This document shows positions 48,446 to 63,669 of a stretch of DNA of 64,000 nt, piece after piece (within the stretch, counting starts at the first letter, position 1; each line of letters starts with the position of its first letter). The notes under the pieces are model-generated. The model was not told the origin of the DNA. It ran no database searches and saw only the letters and a program-made list of their open reading frames with translations. The stretch comes from Viola odorata (Eukaryota > Streptophyta > Magnoliopsida > Malpighiales > Violaceae): positions 1,250,001 to 1,314,000 of the forward strand of contig OY829540.1 in assembly GCA_963691705.1 (NCBI GenBank), read 5' to 3'. Position numbers and translations under genes: made by a program.

Positions 48446-51400
48446 TGTCGTCTTCCTCTGTATTATCAAGTTCTTAACTTTACAGGCAGCTCAAGAGCAA
48501 GAAGATAGGTGCGCGGGACTCTTTGACATCTTCACGGCGGTAAAAGGAGAACCGCACCGTCGCCACGTCGTCAATTATGTGGCCTAGGATTAGTGCTGTC
48601 CTCTTTAGAGCTAGGAAATGAGTTCGATTCTAGATTTTTTTTTAATAGGTGGGGTGAAATTTACTTCTTACTATATACATATATATATAGAAGTGGATCC
48701 ACGGGGAAAAAATAAAAAAATATTAAGTACTAATAATAATTAGTTTTATCCCACGTAAAATATTTATGTGTGCTATTCTCCAAACAAATTAGTACATACT
48801 AGTAGTGAGTTTTTATAAAATTTAAATTCTTTAAATTATTTAGCCCAGTCAAAAAGCTCAAAATTAAACCATATAATTAAAAGTGGCCAACATTAAATTA
48901 AACAACTAATAATTGGACTAAATAAGTTAATAAATTAATCAATTTGTGTACTTATTCTTGAAATTAAGGAAGCATATTATTTTTTTATTTGTGTATTTAC
49001 TTTTGAAGCTGGTTTTGAGTGAAAATAATTTTTTCAATTATAAGCATCGTCAAGAATCAACTGCGTAATCATATAAGAGATGACTTGTTGAATGATTGTT
49101 TAATTATTTTTAAAGAAAAAGAATGTTCGACACATTAGAAAATGGAAAAATCATAAAAATAAAAACCCGTAAAGAGCAATTGTAAAAAGTATGAAATATG
49201 AACTTTGAATGAAGTTATTATCTCTTTTTATATGCCTATTTTGTTCTTCCATTTTGTCATGTTAATTTAAACATTGATTAATATTATCGTTGGTTTACTA
49301 TTAGTATTCTAAATGTTGTGCCCGCTGATAAAAAATTATGATTCCACAAGTATATTTATACATGATAACTAATAATATAACTCATAGTGTTAAAGATATG
49401 TCATTACATAACATAAAGATCAATACGTAAATGATTTTAGGTCACCGTTACGTTAATTTCGATGTATAAGTCGCGACAAAATGTTATGCAGTATAACGGT
49501 CGATACTGTTACATAACCGTTATGACCGTTATTTGATACCTTTACTCCTACACAAACTTTCCATATATGTACAATTTTTTTCCTTTTTTGACATTTCCGG
49601 GTGTCTTCTTTGCCCTCTCGACGAGAAATTATTCTCGTTTCGGTAAAAAAAGATGCATTTTCCAATATGATTTTAATATTTTTATGAGTTCTCTAAACTC
49701 AAACTTGAAACTTAGATTAAGGGTGAAGTGAATAAGGCTCGCACCACACAACCACAAACATAACCACAACCAATACGGATAAATTTTGTTTCTTTTACTT
49801 TGGGTTCGCATACCTACATAATATATTCGTATTATTCTATACAAATAATCTTAATTTTATTTTAAATATCTAAATTATGCATGTAAAATTGGAACTATAA
49901 TTTGAATAATCTATTTTCATTGAATTGTATTATATTTGTCTTAATATTTATTTATAAATGTATAAGAATATATATTCATTTCAAAAAAGGTTGAAATAAT
50001 GCAAATGAGAGTAAAAGTTTGAAATTTTGCAACATTATTGTAGTCGTGACATCCACAATTGTTACGTTAATTTAGATGTCGTATTTAAGCAAAATATTTA
50101 TTAATTAGTTATCTTAGTTAATTTTTTAGGCCGTTAGCTAGTTTTTTCTTATCTTTTTTCATTTCAAAAATTGTGTAATAAATAATTACCCAATAAATTA
50201 CACACCCCTTTTACATTTCCATCAATTATAATAGGAAAATGTTTGGGATACAAACTATTTTATAAATTATTTTGTACCAATTGATGTGTCAAAATATGAT
50301 TCCTAATTAAATTATATTATTATTTTTATTTAAATAAATAACCACTAATAAATGTAAAAATGACACGTATACTTTTTATATAAAAAATTATAAAAGTATT
50401 TAGTACTACTCTAATAATATTCTCTCTTTGTTTTATTATTTCTAAACAAAAACAATTACTATTATCTTAGTATATTAAATTATTCTTATTGCATGACTTT
50501 TGTAGCATAGCGTATTCTACTTGCCACCCCATTTTCTCACTTATTATATTTCTTTAGTCTTTCGTTTTTCAGTTTTTCTTTTACCTATCATTTCTTTAAC
50601 ATTTGTAGATTTTAATAATTTAATAATTTTTAAAATTAAAACTTTGGTGGAAGATTATTCACTAAATACGAAATAATAAGTCATTACTTAAGTGTGTTTT
50701 AACCATGATTTTCAGAGCTAAATCCGACATGTCGATTCAATTGGTAAAACTAAGAATGATTTATCGGTTTAGTTTTGACTTGAAACCTATTTTTGGTTGA
50801 ACCGGTAAAAAATATATAATTCGACCGATTCAAGTAGCGAACTGTGTAATCTGGGCTCGATTTTAGAGTTTAACCGGTTTGGTTCTCTTTTTTTGTTTTC
50901 CTTTTATTTCAAAATTCAAATGAGCATAAAGTCTTAATGTAACCGGTGGATCGAAACTTTATGGGAAAATTCATGATAATATTGTAAAAAAAACCGTTCT
51001 GACCATGAAAATTATATCTAAATGGCCTTAAATTTGGGTCTAAAGTTTTATATACTATTTTTCTTCTTCATATATTCGTCTTTATTTGAAACCGACGACT
51101 ATTTCTTCCTGATTTTCTCTTTCTTTTTAGATCACATATTGTATCACTATGTGTTATATGAAAGAAATGGTCAGTTTTGTAAAAAATAGCGAGTCGTATG
51201 GAAATAATGAGTAAATTATTTAATAAAAAATACTTGAGTGTTCAAATTATTGAAAAGAAATTTTCGGTGATTAAATTGTTCAAAGAATAAAACCTCCGTG
51301 ACTAAATTATTTTTAACCCTTAATTTTTTTTCACATTTAGCATGGCAAGCAAAGTTGATAAAAAAATGGAAAAGAAAATTAGCTAAGAAAACAAAAAGAG

Positions 51401-52038
51401 AATTGTAAATTCTTTTTCATAAATGAAAACAAGTTTGGAATTTTAGTTCACTAAGGAATTATTAATTTTCAAAATATAAAAATTAATTTGACATTTTACT
51501 AAATCTTCTTTTATCAAAAGTTAAATTAAGTAAAGCCACTAGAATTTGAACTGATTTTAAAGCCTAACACTAAGAAAAATTAAATGAAGGTAAAATAGCG
51601 GTGAAAGTCCCTTTAGTTTATTGCATGATTCTATAATCTAGTTTCACATTCTCTTATAATCCCATGTTTTGATAAATAACTTTGTAAAAAATGATGATAA
51701 TATGACAGTTGAGAAAAGAAGGAATCCAACGACGAGTCCCTCGAGACTAAGCTACAAGTCGCGCGTCGCTAGTTACCGGGCCCATTATTCAGCGGCCCAA
51801 TAGACTAACAAGCGTATTACACACTTGCAGAAACAAGAAAAGGAAATACTGGAATTATAAATCCTAGAGTAGTATTTATGGATGCAACAGACTTGAGTAA
51901 TGGTTCTCCTTCGGCTAAAAGAAGACGAAGAAACAGAGAAATTTGAGCTAGCGGGAGTAGAAGCGGAGTGGAGTTTGAAAAGGGCGGCTCCAACGGCGGC
52001 AGATTATTGTTGTGGTGTAGTGTGGTGTGGTAGCAGAT
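48446..52038. other. gene-free AT-rich stretch ahead of SRD2
   Basis: Mostly low-GC sequence with no convincing frames. Near 48570-48640 a GAGTTCGATTC word followed by a T run resembles the B box and tail of a tRNA-derived SINE, but an A box is not clear. CACCGTTACGTTAAT-type words lie near 49443 and 50060. The last 150 bases hold the presumed SRD2 promoter and leader. Confidence 0.4.
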
Positions 52039-55000
52039 ATGATGGAAGGCGTAAGAGGAGAGCCGGAACAGGGATATGGCGATGGAAACGGAGATGGAGA
52101 TGGAGATGGAGAGGGAGATGAGTTTTTCGCGAATCCGAATACGATTTCCTCTGAAGAACCAATACCTCGCGGTGGGCCCCTTTATCATCCCCACTTCGTC
52201 GGCCCTCTCACCACCGTCCCCGATTTCCTCAATCAACTCAAGGTTTCCTCTTCTCCAGAGTCTTCTTTTTCTGTTTTCTGTTTTTAATTTTTTTTTAATA
52301 ATTTTGTTGTTGTTGTTGTGTGGTTTTGCAGCATGCCAGGTCTGAATTATCATTCCATTCCCAACCCGAAGAACAAGACCAACATAATCCGTTGTGCTAC
52401 TCTCTCTTTCTCTCTCTCATTTTTTTTGCTTTTAGTTTTTTGCTTCAGTTTTTTTAAAATTGTTTTTTTGTGTTAATATAATAGTGTTATACTTAATGCC
52501 GCAGGGTTGATGATCTTAAAATCCTTCAGGATGAAGAATTGATGGATTTAGCCCTCACCCATGCTTTTCAGGTACGCCAATGTCTTGTTACATGCGGTTG
52601 CTGGTTTTGCTGCTTGCTGTCAGTAAACAATGATCTCTTAATTTTGTACTAATCACAACTTCAGGATGATCCTCATGCTGGTTCTGTTTCTGGTCCAAGT
52701 GAGTCTCGTGCTGCTAAACCCAAAAACAAAACCAGATATCATTCCTGTCGTGGTGATGATGTATGCCTTTTAACCTTAACTTTTTTGAAATGTTCCTAGC
52801 ATACGTCCTTTCACTAATTGAGTATACTTGCCTTGCCTACATTGTCTATGTTGGAATTTTTCTGTCTCATTTACCTACTATTGTTGCATGTCCAGGAGAG
52901 TTACCTTGACAAAGTGGAGGAACTGGTCAAAATCAAACAAAAGCAGGATCAGGACAGAGCAACTGTTCAGTTGCATTCATTCAAGTATTTGTTTGCACTC
53001 AAGTTTGATTCACCTGGTTATGCTTTTCCTTTGTCTCCTACTCTGTTGTGTTTATTCTTGCCCATTCTATTGGTCCTGTTGCAGGAACAAGGAAGCTACT
53101 GTTCAATCCTCAGATGTAGCTGAGAAATCTCTAAGGTCTACAGATTCTTGCAAACAGGTTGTTCTCTTTGAAATTGTTTAATCTGAATCTCACTGCACAG
53201 TGTTCTGTATGGCTGCTTATACTTTGCTTTATATTAGGGTCTAAAATTCTGGAAGTAATAGAAAAAGGAATGTTTTTATTGCAGAAACTGAAGTCCTCAG
53301 ACATTCAACAACAAGCTCCCGTACAGCATCAAGATGTTGTTCTTTGTGTTGAGGTTTACCATCACATTCGAAAATCAGTAAAGGTATTAATTTATGTGCT
53401 TTGCGTCACTAAAATAGTGACTCATCATGTCTTCTTTCATTTATTTATGGTCAGTGGGAATTATGTAATCGTTTTCATAAGAAAGATTGTTGTCCCATTA
53501 AAATCAAGATTACTCACAGCTGGAGTTAATCGCTTTATGCATCTTATTGTTAATAATTCTGGAAGAGCTAATATTTCATTATAAGAGACATTTATGATGC
53601 AATTGCGTTAAACATTTCGCTCTATGACTAAGTTAGTGTTTAACTTGTCTTTCATTGTTTCTTTCTCGAAATCTTGATGTCTCAGAGACATAATTCTGTG
53701 TTTGTAATCTTTTTTGAGATCTCTTATGCATGTAGTATTGAAGATAGTTCTTACATGTATAGAAAATTTCGTTGTTTGGGAGCTGAGGAACCCCTTCTGC
53801 ATGCCAAATTTGGTCGTTGAACAGGAACTTCTGTTGGACGGGTATGTCTGTCTATAGGCTAAAGCTTTCTGGAGGATGGTTTTGAGTTACAGTTTTGTGG
53901 GGAAGTTTTCATCTTACGCCAGTTAGCTGAGTGCTATTTTACTGCTTTTGTTGGTTTTGCAGATTGAGGTGAATGTGTTAGAGATGCTGAATTTTTCTTT
54001 TCTTTTCTTTAGGTTAGGTCCTTGATTCCTAATTGGTTCTGTCGGTACTGTTTCAGTTTTGCTTCCTCAGCTGTGCTGATTTTTTTGTTCATTTTGCATT
54101 ACCTTCTTATTCTTGTAGAAATTCCCTTGTCAGTTTGCTTTATTGATGTTATGTGAAATTGACTGCAGACCCAAGAGTTTCTGGTCCTAGGCCAACAGAC
54201 CTTGACTGAAGTGAGAGATAAGATATATTGCATTTCAGACCACATGATGCAAAAGGCAGGACAGCATGATCCCTCTGCATATTTCCTTGTGGAGGTGAGA
54301 ATTCCTGCCTATGGTTTGTTTTTGCATTACAAAGATAATCTGTGGCATACATTTAAAAGCGATGTAATTTTTGTAGGATGTGTTTTGTATTGATATGAGG
54401 GATCCATCTGCTATAGATTACAGTGAACCAATATTTGATTGGCTAACAAACTCGAAAGAAGATGCACTTAGAAAATGGGAGGCTATTATAGGTGGTGACT
54501 TGAAAGGAGAGCAGAGAGAAATTGCTGGCGTGGTACCAACCCTGAACTTACCTCAGTTCAGAAAGGTTGACATGCACAGTACAAGATTTTGTGACCTGAG
54601 ATTCCGTATTGGTGCTGGATATCTGTACTGTCATCAGGTACGGATTATGACCACAAAATTTTACGCGAGACTGTAACTAACCTCTGAATGCTTGTAAATT
54701 ACGTTTCATTCAAAAGTTCAGTTGTGCTTCTGATTAACGGAAGGCTAGTTTAGTATGTTTTTGTCTCCTGTGAAATTCATTTTGGCACATGATGGTTATT
54801 TATGTGGGCACTGTCTTTAATGACGCAGGGAGATTGCAAGCATTCAATTGTTATTGGGGACATGAGGCTAGTTCATCCTGTGGATGTACAAAACCGTACA
54901 TCTTATCCAATAACTGTTTTCCAACTTAAAGTCCGCGTACAGAAGTGCCAAATCTGCCAGATTCTCAGGGCTACAAAGGTGACAGTGGATGACAAATGGG

Positions 55001-55113
55001 CGCCGTGTAACCCATGCTATTTCTGTAGTAACTGCTATTTCCTTCTTCACCATTCTCACGACGGATCCCTTGCGTATGCCGGCTTTTCAGCATTTGATTA
55101 TCTGCATGACTAA
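52039..55113 (+). CDS. SRD2: snRNA-activating protein complex subunit 3 (SNAPC3 / SRD2)
   Basis: Ten exons join in frame to 452 residues: 52039-52242, 52332-52390, 52505-52571, 52665-52760, 52896-52984, 53085-53157, 53285-53383, 54169-54294, 54377-54637, 54829-55113. The conserved C-terminal half is the SNAPc50 domain: [53 protein letters not shown] and [11 protein letters not shown], then a Cys-rich zinc region [12 protein letters not shown]...[17 protein letters not shown]. SNAPc binds the proximal element of snRNA promoters; in Arabidopsis SRD2 is needed for snRNA transcription and cell proliferation. The N-terminus has an acidic Gly-Asp repeat (about residues 12-27). The first ATG of the frame was chosen. 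The protein is intact and of normal length. Confidence 0.93.
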
Positions 55114-55467
55114 TTGCTTCGTTTATGGATCCATCAATTTCTGTAGGATATATTATTGTGATAGATGATGACCTTGTTGTAGAGACCACTAATTTTAAAA
55201 TATATGATAACTGTCTGTATTGACATTGCTGAAGGCATTGAGCATTATGATCAATGAATAAGATTACATGAAGAAATAGTGAAACTAACTAGCTTTATTG
55301 AATTTTGATTCACTTTCTAAATGACTTCAAATCTGTGCTTGCATAGCACAAGCTTTGTTCTGAATTTTATTGTTTGTGCACAACTGACATGCATTGTGGA
55401 AACACAAGCACAATCCCAGTAAAAATACAAGACAATATCCTAACTTAACTCAAACTCGCTGATGAAG

Positions 55468-57448
<1,981 letters not shown>

Positions 57449-57589
57449 CTATTCCTTGTACTGTTACTGTGTCTCTGTTTCTTTGTGGTCTCTGTTTCTA
57501 CTTTCTAGTTCTTGGTGGGTCATGTAGGGTACGTGGCAGCTACTTTAAGATATCTAAAATAACCTTCTCTTTGCTTTATCAGAGACTTA

Positions 57590-57932
57590 GGTGGTGTTTG
57601 GGGTTATGGGTTGGACCAACCCAGCTTTTCCCCAAGTTTCAAATGCAATTTTTTTATTTTATATAATAAATAAAATAAATTAAAAACAACCACAATATAA
57701 TCTCTATGCGAAGATAAGTAATTTTAGATCCACTTTTTCTATTTTTAATAATTTTTTAAAAATGGATTTTATGTCCTTTATGGTCATTTTACATCCAAAT
57801 TATAATTTTGAAAAACTGTTTTACCAAACACCTCAGGTATCTCACCACTTTTAAATTTTTTTACCAAACAGCATACTCCGGAACTTTTCCCACATAACTT
57901 TTTCCCACAGAACCGGAACGCCAAACAGATCC
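57590..57932 (-). mobile_element. Tourist/Harbinger-like MITE, copy 2 (inverted, shortened)
   Basis: Starts GGTGGTGTTTGGGG and ends CGCCAAACAGATCC, flanked by TTA on each side (57587-57589, 57933-57935). It corresponds in reverse to the family at 3521 and 60803 but is about 340 bp, missing part of the interior. Confidence 0.75.
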
Positions 57933-57999
57933 TTAGCTGAAGGGGATTGAGGGATTACCTGTTGTTCCTTTCTTACCAATGTTCATGGAATTGGATTAG

Positions 58000-59646
58000 T
58001 CTGAACAGATTCTTTAGGTACCACCTCTGCTTTTGGTTCAAATTCAGCTGGCAATGAGACTACTTCTGGCTTCTTCCCCACGTTTGGGAAAGAGTCGAGT
58101 TTGTCTGAAATTTCTGCCCCACTCCTTAATGTCATAGAACTGATATTATACTTTGGGTTGTCAACCGTGGTAGATGGTAACCGTCCTGGTTGTTTATTTC
58201 CATCTTTCCCATTCTTTTTTCCATATTGGTAATGACAGCTTGAATGGACTTCATGAACTGTATAAATGTTTCATCTAAAGGAGCGTTGGTGGTTGGGGGG
58301 GTTTGTTGTTGAGCTGGAGGCTATGACACATCAGATCTGAGTTTGAAAATTTGAAGGTTAAAAGGGGGTTGCTGTTGTGATTGTTGTTGTTGTTGTTGAG
58401 GGGTAAGCCAGTTAAAATTTGGATGTTGTCTCCAACTTGGATTGTAGAAGTTTGAATAAGGGTTGTGATTTTGGTGGGGATATTTTCTATGTTGCTGGTG
58501 GTATTGCATTGTTGCACTTACTTCCTCTATAGTACCAATTACCAAAAGACAATCATGAGTTGGGTGACCTATTTGGCTGCAAACTCCACAAAATGTTGTT
58601 TGCTGTACCTGCTGTCCTTGTTGTTGCCTTGTATGAATACTATCAACACGGTTAGAAATCTCATTTAATTTTTGTTCAATAGCAGATACATTACCAGTCG
58701 GATTTCTCTTATCTCCTGGGCCATTTTGAGAGCAGTTTTCTGCCAAGGTCTGGATCAACGCCATCGCTCTTGTAGGTGTCAAATCTCGTAATGCACCTCC
58801 TGCAGCTCCATCCAATCTCTCCTTATCTCTTTATCTCATACCATCGTAGAAATATTGTATGAGATTCTGTTATGTAACACCATGTGTTGGGCAGATCTCT
58901 TGCAAGTCTTTAAAGAGCTGGTAATGCTCTCCAAAATCTTCATTGTCCCTCTGCTGAATAGCAACTATGCTCTTCTTTGCTGCGCCGGCCTTGCTAGAAG
59001 ACCAATACTTATTTAGGAAGATCAAGGACATTTGGGGCCATGTTGTGATGGAGTTGTGCGGGAGGCTTAAGAACCAACTCTTAGCTTTGTCCTCTTAGGA
59101 CCACGAGAATGTCCTAAGTTTGGTTCTGTCTATGTGGACTTGGGGTGGCTTAAGGGTGTCACATTCCCAATGTAGGCTCTGGAGATGTTTGAATGGGTTT
59201 TCAGTGGCATGGGCATGGAACTTTTTTAGGTTATGTACCATGTTTGGCTTTAAGGACCAGTCATGTTTTACGGGTTGATATTGAATACAAAAGTAAGTAT
59301 CCTGTACGGGTCCTTGGTTGTTCAGTTGCCTAAGGGTTCTCTCTGGTTGTGGATTTTGAGGCTGGTCATTCCTAGGGATTTCCATTTTTGGAACTTGGTT
59401 TTCTCTTACGGTAGATGTACTCTCTCCTAGACCTGGGGGAGAGTCAGGTGACTGTAAAGTAAAACTGGTTTCCGGATTTGTTTCTTCTGATTCGTCCCTA
59501 TGTCTCTTGGCTCGCTATCTATACTGGGTTTTCGTTCTTGTGATCTCTGGATTGTACGAAATTAATTGCGAACGAAAGGACCTAGTCATAAAATAAGAAA
59601 ATTAAGATTAGTACCGATGAGAGTCCCAACGACGGCGCCAAAAATT
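58000..59646 (-). pseudogene. Athila-like Ty3/gypsy gag fragment and primer-binding site
   Basis: The minus strand begins with TGGCGCCGTCGTTGGGAC (59640 down to 59623), matching a tRNA-Asp primer-binding site with a few changes. Gag follows in broken frames: KAKSWFLSLPHNSITTW, IFLNKYWSSSKAGAAKKS, HYQLFKDLQEICPTHGV, QYFYDGMR and AGGALRDLTPTRAMALI, the usual plant Athila/Tat gag order. A Cys-His word CGVCSQIGHPTHDC (about 58552-58593) is a knuckle-like C-x2-C-x4-H-x4-C. A Gln/Asn/Pro-rich tail follows and coding fades near 58000, with no protease or polymerase. Stops interrupt it at several points. Confidence 0.8.
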
Positions 59647-60802
59647 TGATAGTTATCGAAACCGCAAAAAATAAAGAAGTGCAATTAACCATGCAACAAT
59701 TAATTAAAAGTGCCAAAAGGATCGTTCCAAAGATATTTCAGGACAAATCTAATTTTCCTAATATGACTGATGTTTTGTAACAATGGTAAATACCAATAGT
59801 GGAGTTTTTATTGTAATGAATAACAAACGAAAAAGAAAACAAATTCAGTAAATAAAGATGGTTGATAACTTAATGGATGGATAATTCCCAGTAAAGACTC
59901 ATTCTAGACTATGATTCATGAAAATTGATCATTGATGCAATTATATTCAAAACCAAGATTCATAGGAAGGCTACAGAAATCAGGTCCACTTAGATTTCTT
60001 GCTCTCCTCCTACTTAAGATTCTTAAAAAGACTCTATTAAAAATCCCTAATCCCCTTAAAAACCTTAAGAGACTCTATAGGATTTAATTAAGTGATTGAA
60101 AAAAATACAGGGAGAGACCTTTCCCAGGCCTGAGAGAGAGTTCCCTCTACTCTTATAAACCAGATTTTACTCTTTTTCTACCTGACCCGCAGGTCAACCA
60201 GTCGCCTTCAGATTCCCATCAGTGATGTAGACTCCAACACTTCTAAGAAAGACTGTAACTACTTATGTTGATATCTAAGTTGATCAAGCTTAAATAAAAT
60301 AGGAACGGTTTTGACATTAAATCAAAAAGAGTAAAAATATGAAGATGGAATTTTTAAAGCTCGTTTTTGATCTCACAACAGATGAATCATGGACCTAGAG
60401 TCTTTACCAAGAATAATTTTTTTAGCCTACGACGGACATAATTAAATCAGATGAATTGAAATTCATAAACTGAATTAAAATTGAAAAAGAAATAAAAAAA
60501 GTCGCAAGCTCCCAAAACAATGGCGGGAAGAGAAAACGGAGAAGAAGAGTCAGTCCCCTTCCGCCAATCCTAGAGTTCTAATTAAACCCACAAATCCTAA
60601 CTGTTTCCATCTCACTAGGAGATCTGGTAAAAATCTAAATTAAATTTGTCTTTATCTCCTAAAAATATGAAATAGAAAAATAAGTCTAATAGGAGTCTGA
60701 TTCTTCAAGACAAATCCTTTGGAGACAACACATTCACGCGTCTTCATCACGCGGTCCAGGCCTAGGCCCATTGACTTTGACTTAATCTCGTTGACTATCC
60801 TA
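59647..60802 (-). repeat. LTR of the Athila-like element
   Basis: Its inner end, TGATAGTTATCGAAACC at 59647, abuts the primer-binding region of the gag fragment, as an LTR should. The outer end is not fixed; a MITE lies at 60803. No matching second LTR is in the window. Confidence 0.6.
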
Positions 60803-61313
60803 GGGTCTGTTTGGCGTTCAGGTTCTGTTCCGAAAAGTATTGTGAATAAAAGTGCTGTGAAAAAACACACTTTTGCACAAAGCAGTGTGTTGTTTGGTAA
60901 ACATTTTTTAAAAGTGCTGTGGGAAACGAGAAATTATTTTTGGTGTTTGGTAAAACTATAAAAGTGAAAGAGTTGGAGTATAAAACCCATTTTTAAAAAA
61001 ATAATAAAAATAGGAAAAGTGGGTCTAGAATTACTTATCTCGAGATGGAGATTTTATTGTGATAGTTTTTAATTTATTTTGTGCATTATATAAAGTAAAA
61101 AAATGAAATAAAAAAAAAAGGAGGAAAGAGGGTGCAAACGCGCAGCTGCGTTTGCCCACTGCCCCATTTTTGTGCAGTGGGATAAGGAGGCAGTGCCTCA
61201 ACAATTTTGGTAGAGCTTTTCGGAAAGGTGTTACCAAACACCTTTCCCAGCTTTGGGGTTGGGGAATGAACTTTTCCCAAACTCAACCCCAACTCCAACC
61301 CCAAACACTACCC
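60803..61313 (+). mobile_element. Tourist/Harbinger-like MITE, copy 3
   Basis: Runs from GGGTCTGTTTGGCGTTC to CCCCAAACACTACCC. Nearly the same length and interior as 3521-4028, including AAGCAGTGTGTTGTTTGG and CTTATCTCGAGATGGAG words. Target duplication not convincing here (CTA/TAG). Confidence 0.75.
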
Positions 61314-62291
61314 TAGCCCTCAGAAGCAACTCTTACTGGCTTTTGGAAAGAGACTATCTTTCGCCCTCCACTATCTTTGTGCTCTAAATAGGGGTTTTTA
61401 GTTTTTTTTTTCTTTCCAATTTGATCTTGCAATCTACTATATGTAAAAAGGAGTAGAAAATACCCAAAATTAGTAGTATCATCATCCAAAACAGTTAGAA
61501 AGAATGATGAATAATTCTCAATTTAACACTCAATAAAATAAATAGTTCATAGTTTTAGCTTTAATCCGGATTTTTTTTCTCCACAAGGTGGGATTAGCGT
61601 GAGATTAAACAAATTTGGGTTCAGGAAACATTGTTAAATGAAAAAAACGAGAGATTTTCTAATGTCATGTCACCACCTCCTCCCATCACACTACATTGAC
61701 AAGGAATAAAAAGCGTAGCCAAACTGGTACTAACTACTACTCTCTCCGTATTGTCAATTAATTCCCACATTTGAATTTTACTCTCCTCGCGTCAATTAAA
61801 AGTTGACGGAGGGAGTAACTACTAAGTGTGTAGAAGCAACTTGATGATCTATATTAAAAGGGAAATGAAAATATGATACACGCTTTTCATTTTGTTTTCC
61901 TGAATACGAAAATGGAACTTACTGCTTACATAGTATGGCATTAAGTACAGCTTGATGAAAAAAATATTTTTTCAGAACAATAGTGGTTTCATCTGTTACA
62001 AATTTCAGTTATTCTGCTTAACATTTATCTGGAAATGATTGCAAGAAACAGTACCCTAAGATTATCAAAACTCACGACAAGATTCCTACCAAAACTTCCG
62101 GAGGGAATACCGAGCTTTTCATCGGACTATAAACTTTCTTCTCTTGAAATGCTAATCCACTGCGTGAAGCATTGGTTTCTGGCTCTGCTATTCAGATCAG
62201 AAACGTTCACATCAATGCCGTATGATGCATTGTTCCCCCGGTAGATAAATAGAACATAACTCACCTACTAGATATCTTCCATGTATTACCA
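61314..62291. other. gap before the WDR75-like 3' end
   Basis: No gene. Includes a tiny Stowaway-like remnant (61740-61815) and the presumed 3' UTR of the WDR75-like gene. Confidence 0.4.
61740..61815. mobile_element. short Stowaway-like remnant
   Basis: 76 bp between TA dinucleotides with ends CTCTCTCCGTATTGTCAATT and CTCCCTCCGTCAACTTTTAA on the other strand. Probably an internally deleted copy. Confidence 0.55.
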
Positions 62292-63669
62292 CTACTCGAC
62301 CACAGTAGTCCTCCTTTCTAACAAAGATTCCAAAAATGCAGAACATAGCTTTGTGAGGGGTGGAAGGTTATGAGATGACCCACTAAATATGGTCTGCCAT
62401 GGCCTTTCAGATGGTGCAGATGGAACCCATGAGGTCTGTTTCTTCTCTGGGCCAAACTCTGGGAGCTCCCCGTAGATAGATGCATACCCAAATCTACCTG
62501 AAGGAAATATAGTTTTTTTTGGGGAAAAAAAAACAACCTTATGTTAGGATCCTGAATTTACCATATAATTTGTCTAAAAATGATCTTTATGCAGTGAGCT
62601 ATTTAAAGCCAAAAATGAGCGTAGCCATCTTTTATGTTTAATAATACAAGTAGTTTATTATCAAAATGAGAAAGCCAAACCTGATTCTTCAAGATCAGAA
62701 AGACCCTGGTGCTGAATCAAGTTACGCTCATTTGCTTCGTTCCCATATGGATCAAATAGGACATACTCATGATCACCATTTAAATATGCCAGCATTGTTT
62801 GGTTAGGCTGTTCATCCGTCATACTCTCTTCAGCAGATAACTGATTTACCTGAAGAAAAGCAAGCCCCCCTCCCTTTGCCTGCAGAAAAAGAACAGACAT
62901 CAGAACACTAGATAGGTAAAACTTAAAAAATAAACCAATAACTGCAACTTTTTATCCATAGCAAGATTCCTAGCTACATGAATCTCAAACTGGATTGAAT
63001 CCCTGCTTTCTTTTTCCTAAGAAAAATGTGATCTTTTATAACAAGGTTTTACTCAGTACACATATGACTCCATCAATCACTCATTTCATTGTTTATGGGA
63101 AGAAAAATCAAATCGATCAAATCACTGGACACCCATGATTCCAAATTAGTCTCAATTCTTGCAAAAGATTCACTCATCTCATTAAAGTACCACGGACCAA
63201 ATATGTTTCATGGGGGGGGGGGGGGGGGGGGGGGGAGGGGAATTAGGCCCACATATGAGAAGTGTTACATTGGGGTAACCAAACCCACAAGCCTGAACAG
63301 GGACAAATCTTACCTTCCTCACTGACCAGGTTGCAACAGGAGAAGGATTTTCTGCCTTGAATAATAGGATTATCCCATCTATTTGTGTAATCTCATTGGA
63401 GTTAGATGGCTTGGGAAGAAGCACAAGAACAGCAAATTGCGATAAAGCTGCTGCACTGGCTACCGCTGCAAAATACATGCATAAGAAAGATTAACCAAGC
63501 AGAAGAACTGTCTAATGGTGATAAGAGAATTCTCACCTTCCACATGGAACATGTAAGACCATGATAGAGACAGCTTTGACATACTCCAAACAGCAAGTTG
63601 TGGTTTTGAACCCCAAGATGCAGAAACAAGATACTCCGACCTTCCAACAAACAAGAGGTTCACAATTGG
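62292..63669 (-). CDS. WDR75: WDR75-like nucleolar WD-repeat protein, 3' exons
   Basis: Four exons join in frame: 63537-63669, 63314-63465, 62681-62879, 62292-62497. Together they give the C-terminal part of a plant WD-repeat protein resembling WDR75/Utp17, a U3 small-subunit processome factor for pre-rRNA transcription and processing. Seen: GRSEYLVSASWGSKPQLAVW with SMSKLSLSWSY (a WD-like blade), FAVLVLLPKPSNSNEI, AKGGGLAFLQVNQLS, YLNGDHEYVLFDPYGNE and a conserved tail FGYASIYGELPEFGP...PPLTKLCSAFLESLLERR. The assignment rests on remembered family resemblance of this tail. Upstream exons lie beyond the right edge or in the last 330 bases, where I could not place one. Intron between exons 2 and 3 of this set holds a long G run. 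Confidence 0.78.
63212..63235 (+). repeat. poly-G tract (24 G)
   Basis: Uninterrupted G run followed by AGGGG, in an intron of the WDR75-like gene. Length is unreliable in most sequencing chemistries. Confidence 0.9.

Noticed and set aside
48570..48650. Possible tRNA-derived SINE (GAGTTCGATTC then T run)
   Set aside because: Only a B-box-like word and a homopolymer are visible; no A box or target duplication. Similar isolated words near 2975 and 4138 show that it can arise by chance.
52027..52038. In-frame upstream extension of SRD2
   Set aside because: The upstream codon is GTG; the first ATG at 52039 is preferred for a plant nuclear gene.
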